Both the position numbers and the translations under genes were made by a program. Below the pieces are notes generated by a model. It worked only from the letters and a program-made list of their open reading frames with translations. It did not search any database and was not told the origin of the DNA. A DNA stretch of 6,620 nt from Bradyrhizobiaceae bacterium (GTDB taxonomy: Bacteria; Pseudomonadota; Alphaproteobacteria; Rhizobiales; Hyphomicrobiaceae), in the NCBI GenBank assembly GCA_947475855.1, contig CANJPN010000349.1, positions 1-6,620 on the forward strand. The letters are read 5' to 3'. Positions 1 through 4,820 of the stretch are shown here, in pieces (positions within the stretch are counted from its first letter, which is position 1; each line of letters starts with the position of its first letter).

Positions 1-112
1 CAAAGGCGTGGCGTCGAAATATCTGCCGAGCTACCTCGGCTGGCGCCGCATGATCGAGCGCGACGGACACGAGCTCACGCCGCGATCCTGTCTGGCTGGC
101 GCCTTGGCTTAG
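1..112 (+). CDS. Transposase, C-terminal end only (IS1595-like)
   Basis: This reading frame is open from the left edge and stops at TAG 110-112, giving about 36 residues. The peptide contains GVASKYLPSYLGWRRMIER followed by a short tail ending CLAGALA. A 'G-V-A-x-x-Y-L-x-x-Y-L-G-W-R-R' stretch close to the C-terminus is what I remember from DDE transposases of the IS1595/ISXO2-like group; this is recognition from memory, not a search. The catalytic domain would lie to the left, outside the window, so activity cannot be judged. No clear terminal inverted repeat could be picked out downstream, because the left end of the element is not visible for comparison. The end overlaps a reverse-strand gene by 38 bases, which suggests that the element inserted into, or recombined with, that gene. 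Confidence 0.6.
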   Translation, partial: KGVASKYLPSYLGWRRMIERDGHELTPRSCLAGALA

Positions 113-566
113 AGGATAGCGCTACATTGGAACGGAACAGAGCCTTCGTGACGGAGCGCTTCACTTCAGGCTGGTCACCATCTTCATCGTTAGATTTGCC
201 GTCTGCATTTGCGATTTCGATGGAATAAACAAGACTCTCCGCATAGAGCGACTTTAGTCGAGCCACATAATTTCCCGCAACATCCTTTTGCTTTACTGCT
301 TCTTCAATCTGCGTTGATACAGCCGTCTTGATTTTGCTGGGAACGCTCAGCACCTCAGAAACGTTGGAAATCGCACCAATCCCGAGCACCCCCAATATGG
401 CAGCACCAACCTTTTTCACCGTTGAGCGGAACCTGTCGACATCATTTTGAAAAGATTTCTTGAACGCGTCGGCATGCTTCTGGAATTCCACCTCGAACTT
501 CTTATCGATCTGGTTCTGGACCTCCAGTTCGACGAGCCGTGAAACAGTCCCTTGATCTTCAGCCAT
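75..566 (-). CDS. Hypothetical coiled-coil/membrane-associated protein, probably with a replaced C-terminus
   Basis: The product is 163 residues when started at ATG 566-564, which has a GGAG (573-576, reverse strand) six bases upstream. An in-frame start 16 codons further up (614) lacks such a site. I do not recognise the family. Residues about 8-50 are rich in charged and heptad-like positions (VELEVQNQIDKKFEVEFQKH) and could form a coiled coil. Residues about 53-70 are hydrophobic (VGAAILGVLGIGAI) and could be one membrane or amphipathic helix. Further charged helices follow, then an acidic linker (NDEDGDQPE). The final dozen or so residues, basic and proline-containing, are read antisense to the transposase end, so the native C-terminus was probably lost and replaced. 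Base composition from about 110 to 770 is clearly more AT-rich than the rest of the window, consistent with transferred DNA. That it is expressed is an inference from length and ribosome site. Confidence 0.55.
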   Translation of the reverse strand: MAEDQGTVSRLVELEVQNQIDKKFEVEFQKHADAFKKSFQNDVDRFRSTVKKVGAAILGVLGIGAISNVSEVLSVPSKIKTAVSTQIEEAVKQKDVAGNYVARLKSLYAESLVYSIEIANADGKSNDEDGDQPEVKRSVTKALFRSNVALSSKPRRQPDRIAA

Positions 567-736
567 ACCCAACTCCAAATACAAGTCTTTAATGGAACAA
601 CACCTGGTGAGCACCTCGGGTACCAGATCATTTTACTGACGTCGCCAGCGCTCCCGATAACGGGCGACACAAAGAACCCCTTGGACAAACCACAGCCACC
701 ATAGTGCTCTATCGATTGGACTATCCTACACAATCT

Positions 737-748
737 ATGCTCAGGTAA
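737..748. promoter_or_regulatory. Weak candidate MarR half-operator upstream of the enoyl-CoA hydratase gene
   Basis: ATGCTCAGGTAA matches 9 of 12 positions of the much better palindromic site TTACTTAGGTAA at 3922-3933, with the AGGTAA half intact and the left half poor. It ends about 30 bases before the ATG at 779, a sensible place for repression. With one good half-site it may be coincidence. No convincing -35/-10 pair was found in 567-778; a TTGGAC (716-721) and TATGCT (736-741) pair has only a 14-base spacer. Confidence 0.18.
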
Positions 749-778
749 AGTATTCAACATTACGCGAATCGAGACACC

Positions 779-1591
779 ATGACGATGACCCAGACGATGA
801 CTTTCGCCGATCCGCGCCTCGCCAAGCTCGACGGCTTCCGCGTCGAGATCGACATCGAGAACGAGCGCGCCGACATCGTCCTAGACCGCCCGCCGCTCAA
901 CGTCATCGAGATGGGCGAGCGCGAACAGCTTCGCCTCGTCTTCGAAACACTCGATACCGACGCCCGCGTCCGCGTCATCGTCCTGCGCGCCGTCGGCCAG
1001 CACTTCTCGAGCGGCGGCAACATCAAAGGCTTTATGGAAGCCTCCCCCGAACACGTCTCCAAGCTCGCCTGGAACATCGCCGCCCCTGCCCGTTGCGCGA
1101 AACCCGTGATCGTCGCAAACCGCGGCTACACGTTCGGCGTCGGCTTCGAGATCTCGCTCGCCTGCGACTTCCGGCTGGCTTCCGAGACGACCCTCTATGC
1201 ACTTCCCGAGCAAAAGCTCGGCCAGATCCCTGGTTCCGGCGGTTCTGCGCGTCTGCAGAAGATGGTTGGCATTACCCGCACCAAGGACATCGTGATGCGG
1301 TCCAAGCGCATCACCGCGAAGCAGGCGCTCGACTGGGGTGTGGCGACGGAAATGGTACCGGACGCCGAACTCGAGAAAGCGACCGACGCCCTCGTCGCCG
1401 AGCTGCGGACATTCTCGCCGCTCGCCCAGCGCACCGCCAAGAAGCTGCTCAACGAAACCGAGGATGCCTCTCTGTCCATCGCCATCGAGCTGGAGGGCTA
1501 CAACTACTCCCGCCTCCGCCAGTCCGAGGACTTCAAGGAAGGCGTCGAAGCCTTCCACGGCAAACGCGCCCCGAAGTTCAAGGGAAGCTGA
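779..1591 (+). CDS. Enoyl-CoA hydratase/isomerase (crotonase) family protein
   Basis: The 270-residue length is normal for the crotonase superfamily, whose members hydrate or isomerise acyl-CoA thioesters in the cytoplasm. The oxyanion-hole region is HFSSGGNIKGF (75-85) and the second glycine-rich segment is FGVGFEISLACDFRLASE (119-136). The two glutamates that serve as acid/base in classical enoyl-CoA hydratase appear conserved: Glu124 in GVGFE and Glu144 in LPEQKLGQIPGSGG. This favours a true hydratase over an isomerase or a dead paralogue. The C-terminal helices (SPLAQRTAKKLLNE, then a GxEAFHGKRAPKF tail) are typical. The start at 779 has only a weak GAG upstream; in-frame ATGs at 785 and 797 are alternatives, and residues 1-9 look dispensable. 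The substrate is not evident. The nearby aromatic hydroxylase makes an aromatic or alicyclic CoA-thioester pathway plausible, but ordinary beta-oxidation is equally possible. Confidence 0.88.
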   Translation: MTMTQTMTFADPRLAKLDGFRVEIDIENERADIVLDRPPLNVIEMGEREQLRLVFETLDTDARVRVIVLRAVGQHFSSGGNIKGFMEASPEHVSKLAWNIAAPARCAKPVIVANRGYTFGVGFEISLACDFRLASETTLYALPEQKLGQIPGSGGSARLQKMVGITRTKDIVMRSKRITAKQALDWGVATEMVPDAELEKATDALVAELRTFSPLAQRTAKKLLNETEDASLSIAIELEGYNYSRLRQSEDFKEGVEAFHGKRAPKFKGS

Positions 1592-1901
1592 GGCCGCCCA
1601 GAAATAATTCAAATGAAATCAGTCGACTAATGACAATTCGCGCAAGTCGCGAGGCTTCGGCTCCAGGGCTCACGAGTACCTGCGTAATCGCGCTTCCTGC
1701 ACTTCATCCCCAGCCCGCGTGAGACTGATGCAGATCAAAGATGCGTGAGCACTCGACGTGCGACATCGCGCTGGGTATCCTTGGATTTGGTGTAAGTCTA
1801 AATCTCGGTGGTCGAAAGAATGCCCGCCGGGAACCGGCCTGTGCGCGTCTCGGACGAGCACGCCGACCGAGGGCTTCAAACGGGGTTGGGAAGTGAGAAC
1901 G
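1592..1901. other. 310-base intergenic leader between the enoyl-CoA hydratase gene and hemA
   Basis: No credible gene is seen. The hemA frame stays open upstream to 1758, but the 48 extra codons lack ALAS-like sequence and precede the proper ribosome site. It holds an FNR/FixK-type box (1725-1738) and, in the first part, a small 5-bp hairpin TCGCG-CAAGT-CGCGA (1638-1652) with no T-run, so not a convincing terminator. The length and the box suggest that hemA has its own promoter rather than depending on the upstream gene. Confidence 0.6.
1725..1738. promoter_or_regulatory. FNR/FixK-type (anaerobox) site upstream of hemA
   Basis: CTGATGCAGATCAA matches the FNR/FixK consensus TTGAT-N4-ATCAA at nine of ten defined positions; the spacer GCAG resembles the CCAG of the canonical anaerobox. 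Its centre is about 170 bases before the hemA ATG, so the transcript would carry a leader of roughly 110-130 bases if the site sits at about -41.5 to -60. Oxygen-responsive control of hemA through FNR-type regulators is established in several alphaproteobacteria. The -10 element was not identified with confidence (TATCCT around 1776-1781 is one possibility). Confidence 0.6.
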
Positions 1902-3137
1902 ATGGATTACCGTGCCCGCTTTGCCGCTGCTTTGGAGGCTTTGCACAAGGAAGGCCGTTACCGCGTCTTCGCAGACATCAAGCGCGATTGCGGCCAGTTC
2001 CCACACGCTGTCAAATTCGAAGGCGACGCGACACGCAAAATTACCGTCTGGTGCTCGAACGACTATCTCGGCATGGGTCAGCACCCCGCCGTTCGCTCCG
2101 CGATGCATGAGGCGATCGACACCGGTGGCGCGGGCTCCGGCGGCACCCGCAACATCTCCGGCACAACGCACTATCATGTCGAGCTCGAGGACGAGCTTGC
2201 CGACCTGCACGGCAAGGAAGCCTCCCTGCTCTTCACCTCGGCCTACGTCGCCAACGACGCGACGCTGTCGACGCTCACCAAGCTGCTGCCAGGCCTCGTC
2301 ATCTTCTCCGACGAGCTGAACCACGCCTCCATGATCGAAGGCATCCGCCACGGCGGCGGCCCCAAGAAGATCTTCAAGCACAACGACGTCGCCGACCTTG
2401 AGCGCCTATTGAAGGCAACCGATCCCTCGCTGCCCAAGCTGATCGCATTCGAGAGCGTGTACTCGATGGACGGCCACATCTCCGCCGTCGAACAGATCTG
2501 CGACCTCGCCGAGAAGTATAACGCGCTCACCTACATCGACGAGGTGCACTCCGTCGGCATGTACGGCCCGCGCGGCGGCGGCATAGCCGAACGCGACGGC
2601 CAGGCCGCGCGCATCGACATCTTCAACGGCACGCTGGCCAAAGGTTTCGGCGTTATGGGCGGCTACGTCGCCGGCAGCAAGGACTTCTGCGACGCGATCC
2701 GCTCCTACGCCGCGGGCTTCATCTTCACGACGTCGCTGGCGCCAGCGATCGCCGCCGGCGCACTCGCCAGCGTTCGCCACCTCAAGTCGAGCCAGCTTGA
2801 GCGCGCCCGCCACCAGGAACGCGCCCGCACATTGAAAAAGCGCCTCCACGCAGCGGGCCTCCCCGTGATGGACAACCCGGCCCACATCGTTCCTGTCTTC
2901 GTCGGCGATCCCGTCCGCTGCAAGACAGTCTCCGACACGCTGCTCGAGCGCTACGGCATCTACGTGCAGCCGATCAATTACCCCACGGTCCCCCGCGGCA
3001 CCGAGCGCTTGCGCCTGACGCCGACGCCGCAGCATTCCGACGCCGACATGGATCACCTCGTCGCCTCGCTCACCGAGCTGTGGGCCGAATGCCCCATCTC
3101 CAAGATGCCGATGGCCGACAAAGAGGCCGCGGAATAA
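1902..3137 (+). CDS. hemA: 5-aminolevulinate synthase (C4/Shemin pathway)
   Basis: The product condenses glycine and succinyl-CoA to 5-aminolevulinate with pyridoxal phosphate, the first step of heme, cobalamin and, in phototrophs, bacteriochlorophyll synthesis. It has 411 residues, close to alphaproteobacterial HemA. The ATG at 1902 follows a GGGAAGTGAG ribosome site and begins MDYRARFAAAL, a typical start. Visible hallmarks are SNDYLGMGQHP (52-62), GSGGTRNISGTTHYHVELE (79-97), SDELNHASMIEGIR (136-149), YIDEVHSVGMYG with the cofactor aspartate Asp213, the Schiff-base lysine Lys247 in GTLAKGFGVMGGY, and PRGTERLRLTPTP (364-376) with a substrate-binding arginine (about Arg371). The GTRNISGTTHYH stretch separates it from 2-amino-3-ketobutyrate CoA ligase and 8-amino-7-oxononanoate synthase. 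Control by oxygen is suggested by the FNR-type box upstream. The tail has a Cys-Pro pair (397-398); whether it binds heme is unknown. It converges with marR across a repeat. A second, pathway-specific ALAS elsewhere in the genome cannot be excluded. Confidence 0.96.
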   Translation: MDYRARFAAALEALHKEGRYRVFADIKRDCGQFPHAVKFEGDATRKITVWCSNDYLGMGQHPAVRSAMHEAIDTGGAGSGGTRNISGTTHYHVELEDELADLHGKEASLLFTSAYVANDATLSTLTKLLPGLVIFSDELNHASMIEGIRHGGGPKKIFKHNDVADLERLLKATDPSLPKLIAFESVYSMDGHISAVEQICDLAEKYNALTYIDEVHSVGMYGPRGGGIAERDGQAARIDIFNGTLAKGFGVMGGYVAGSKDFCDAIRSYAAGFIFTTSLAPAIAAGALASVRHLKSSQLERARHQERARTLKKRLHAAGLPVMDNPAHIVPVFVGDPVRCKTVSDTLLERYGIYVQPINYPTVPRGTERLRLTPTPQHSDADMDHLVASLTELWAECPISKMPMADKEAAE

Positions 3138-3142
3138 GGCCC

Positions 3143-3215
3143 GTAGGGCGGGTTAGCGCAGCGTAACCCGCCATCTCTACGCCAAAAGCCAGGCAAAACG
3201 AGTTACCCGCCCTAC
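3143..3215. repeat. GTAG-headed inverted repeat pair (REP/BIME-like), copy 1
   Basis: The left unit is GTAG (3143-3146) followed by a perfect 9-bp hairpin, GGCGGGTTA (3147-3155) and TAACCCGCC (3164-3172), with loop GCGCAGCG. About 30 bases later the right unit is the inverse, ACCCGCCCTAC (3205-3215), which pairs over 11 bp with GTAGGGCGGGT at 3143-3153. The right unit lacks its own local hairpin partner and looks degenerate. GTAG followed by a hairpin is the signature of REP sequences mobilised by RAYT (IS200-like) transposases. It lies between convergent hemA and marR and begins six bases after the hemA stop, so it may also act as a bidirectional terminator, although there is no T-run. Confidence 0.75.
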
Positions 3216-3853
3216 TTCCCCTGTGCCAGATACCGCTGCAGCGCCACGGCCTTCTCGCCGCTCTCGACCAACCGCTCGATGATGTCGACGAGACCGGCGA
3301 ATTCCTTCGCCGACAGGCACCCGAACTCCACGTCGTTGACCTGACGCTGCGTCGGCGCGAGCTTGGCGAGCCGGTGCCGGCCCTCCGTCGTCACAGTCAA
3401 GACGACGCGCCGGCGATCATTCGCGTCGACAGACTTGTCGACGAGGCCGAGCGACACGAGCCGATTGCAGACGTTCGTGATGAACGCCCCAGTGAGCCGC
3501 AAGTGCTGCGCCACCCCAGACACGCTCACATCGCCGCCCTGCGCCAGATGCGCGATCGAGATCAGCACCGTGTATTCGATGCCCGCAAGACCAATGACCC
3601 GCGCATGACCGGCGCGGATCTCCTCGTGGCTCGCCATGAAGCTGAACAGCCCGTGCACCAGCCGCCTGAATTCACCATCCGAGCCGTGCGTCAGAAGCTC
3701 CGGCCGCGAAACCGTGAGTGACGGCAACGGCTCGGAGCGTCGTTCTCTCTCCCGCCGCCCGATCGAGGTTTCAGCCTTCGAAGAGCCCGCCCTTACTCGA
3801 CGGCCGGACGCCACACGCGCCTGCTCGCTCGATGATGTCCGGATACGTGCCAA
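3212..3853 (-). CDS. MarR-family transcriptional regulator
   Basis: This winged-helix regulator is probably a dimeric repressor responding to an aromatic or aryl-CoA ligand. The core spans residues about 60-200: a dimerisation helix (EFRRLVHGLFSFMASHEEI), the helix GLAGIEYTVLISIAHL, a DNA-binding helix-turn-helix with recognition helix TGAFITNVCNRLVSLGLV (121-138), the wing with the conserved DANDRRRVVLTVT (143-155), and C-terminal dimerisation helices. There is no in-frame ATG before the domain. TTG at 3853-3851 (or 3856-3854) is chosen because GGAGG lies six bases (or three) upstream, giving 213 residues. The first 45 or so residues are Arg/Ser-rich and unlike the family, so a later TTG (about residue 43, LPSLTV) is a real alternative. 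The TAG stop lies inside the right arm of the repeat at 3143-3215. The gene is divergent from the DUF1185 gene with an operator candidate between them, implying autoregulation and local control. Confidence 0.88.
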   Translation of the reverse strand: MARIRTSSSEQARVASGRRVRAGSSKAETSIGRRERERRSEPLPSLTVSRPELLTHGSDGEFRRLVHGLFSFMASHEEIRAGHARVIGLAGIEYTVLISIAHLAQGGDVSVSGVAQHLRLTGAFITNVCNRLVSLGLVDKSVDANDRRRVVLTVTTEGRHRLAKLAPTQRQVNDVEFGCLSAKEFAGLVDIIERLVESGEKAVALQRYLAQGK

Positions 3854-3859
3854 CAAAGT

Positions 3860-3864
3860 CCTCC
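3860..3864 (-). promoter_or_regulatory. Ribosome binding site deciding a TTG start of marR
   Basis: On the reverse strand GGAGG is followed by ACT, then two consecutive TTG codons. The second TTG (3853) is six bases from the site, the usual distance, and the first (3856) three bases. No ATG is in frame nearby. Confidence 0.5.
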
Positions 3865-3921
3865 GCAGTGCATTTTCCGGCCCCGATCCCTACCACCAAA
3901 CAACTCCCTTGAAAAGCTAAC

Positions 3922-3933
3922 TTACTTAGGTAA
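3922..3933. promoter_or_regulatory. Candidate MarR operator between divergent genes
   Basis: TTACTTAGGTAA is a palindrome broken at one base pair and differs by one base from the perfect palindrome TTACCTAGGTAA, the kind of AT-rich 12-18 bp site bound by MarR regulators of aromatic degradation. It sits in an AT-rich patch about 70 bases from the marR start and 60 bases from the start of the DUF1185 gene, ideally placed to control both. Its assignment to the adjacent MarR protein is inferred from position and symmetry. Confidence 0.55.
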
Positions 3934-3978
3934 TTCTGTACGCCATTGTGCGGAGGCCAGCTTTTGCCCCGCGTCGCC

Positions 3979-3985
3979 AGGGAGG
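3979..3985 (+). promoter_or_regulatory. Ribosome binding site deciding the TTG start of the DUF1185 gene
   Basis: AGGGAGG is followed by CGCAA and TTG 3991-3993. An upstream in-frame TTG at 3946 would add 15 residues unlike the family, whereas starting at 3991 gives MQIEIRKILSFVDEV, the usual beginning of the family. Confidence 0.7.
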
Positions 3986-3990
3986 CGCAA

Positions 3991-4569
3991 TTGCAGATCG
4001 AGATCCGCAAGATCCTGAGCTTCGTCGATGAAGTCCGCAGCGAAGCCGGCCGGCCGGCTGCGCCACCACTCCGCAAGGTCGCCGTCGCCGCCATCATAAC
4101 CAACCCGTACGCCGGACGATGGGTCGACGACCTCGGGCCGATCACCGCCGCCAGCGAAGCGCTCGGCCGCGAGATCACCGCACATGCCGTTTCGCTCTTG
4201 AAGCCCTACGCACCGGAAAGCTACGGCAAGGCCGCGATCATCGGCATCGCGGGCGAGCAGCAGCACGGCTCGGCCATGCTCACCACAGTTTTCGGCAACG
4301 TCATGCGTGAGGCAGCCGGCGGCGGCATCGCGTGGATCTCGTCGTTTACGAAACGTGCCGCGCCCGGCTCCACGATCGACATTCCGCTTGCCCACAAGGA
4401 CGCGCTCTACGTGCGCTCGCACTATGACGGCATCTCGATCACGCTGCCCGATGCGCCGTTGCCCAATGAACTTGCGATAATCTGCGCCTACGCCAACCAC
4501 GGCCAGCTCAACCATCGCATCGGCGGCCTCGCCGCCGGAGATATCAAGGGCAAGGACGGATTGGTCTGA
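3991..4569 (+). CDS. Amino-acid synthesis family protein (PF06684, DUF1185)
   Basis: The 192-residue product is a typical full-length member of the DUF1185/AA_synth family. Recognisable segments are an N-terminal MQIEIRKILSFVDEVRSE, RKVAVAAIITNPYAGRWVDDL (28-48), the strongly conserved ESYGKAAIIGIAGEQQHGSAML (76-97), a GSTIDIPLAHKDALYVRSHYD region (126-146), and PNELAIICAYANHGQLNHRIGGL near the end. Crystal structures of family members have been described as a chorismate-mutase-like fold variant with a suggested role in amino-acid metabolism; no reaction is firmly established as far as I know. It is probably cytoplasmic, with no signal peptide or membrane segment. It lies downstream of a MarR operator candidate and upstream of an HpaB-type hydroxylase on the same strand, so a role in handling that enzyme's substrate or product is a reasonable inference. 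Confidence 0.88.
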   Translation: MQIEIRKILSFVDEVRSEAGRPAAPPLRKVAVAAIITNPYAGRWVDDLGPITAASEALGREITAHAVSLLKPYAPESYGKAAIIGIAGEQQHGSAMLTTVFGNVMREAAGGGIAWISSFTKRAAPGSTIDIPLAHKDALYVRSHYDGISITLPDAPLPNELAIICAYANHGQLNHRIGGLAAGDIKGKDGLV

Positions 4570-4619
4570 GTGAACCCGACACGTTTCGCCTCTCGGTTTG
4601 CGCCCCACAATCCAAACGT

Positions 4620-4780
4620 CGTCATGGTTCGCGAAGGCGGACCATCCACGACACCGTGAAGGCAGGGAATTCGTTCATGCAATGAGACCCGACTGACGAG
4701 TTGAAAGCCGCAGAATAATCGATGTGTCGTGGATGGCCGCCACAGTTTACCCCGGACAGCGATCCGGGGCGGCCATGACG
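4620..4780. repeat. Composite palindromic intergenic repeat (CGTCATGG...CCATCCACG type)
   Basis: The outer arms are CGTCATGG (4620-4627) and CCATGACG (4773-4780), 8 bp perfect. The inner arms are CCATCCACGACAC (4642-4654) and GTGTCGTGGATGG (4724-4736), 13 bp perfect. Each half folds by itself: ATGGT/ACCAT (4624-4628, 4641-4645) on the left; on the right ATGGCCGCC/GGCGGCCAT (4733-4741, 4768-4776) or the overlapping 7-bp hairpin CCCCGGA/TCCGGGG (4750-4756, 4763-4769). Two inverted units of the form 'GTCATGG-stem-CCATCCACG' are, from memory, a common dispersed repeat in Rhodopseudomonas/Bradyrhizobium-type genomes. The element fills most of the 251-base gap between the DUF1185 gene and the hydroxylase gene and ends 40 bases before the latter's ATG, so it may attenuate or stabilise the joint transcript. 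Confidence 0.75.
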
Positions 4781-4820
4781 GCTTGAACGGACCGGCAGAG
4801 TTCACCAACAGGAGCCCCCC

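Noticed and set aside
416..760. Reverse-strand open frame of 114 codons upstream of and overlapping the hypothetical gene
   Set aside because: No ribosome site precedes its start, the product is low-complexity where it overlaps the better-supported gene (75-566), and no family features are seen.
881..1612. Long reverse-strand frame opposite the enoyl-CoA hydratase gene
   Set aside because: It is an antisense shadow caused by GC-rich codon use; the forward frame carries all crotonase motifs.
1758..1901. A 48-residue N-terminal extension of 5-aminolevulinate synthase
   Set aside because: The extra residues do not resemble the family, while the ATG at 1902 has a good ribosome site and gives the usual N-terminus.
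1902..3137. 2-amino-3-ketobutyrate CoA ligase or 8-amino-7-oxononanoate synthase instead of ALAS
   Set aside because: The GTRNISGTTHYHVELE and GTLAKGFGVMGGY segments and the C-terminal PRGTERLRLTP are ALAS-specific.
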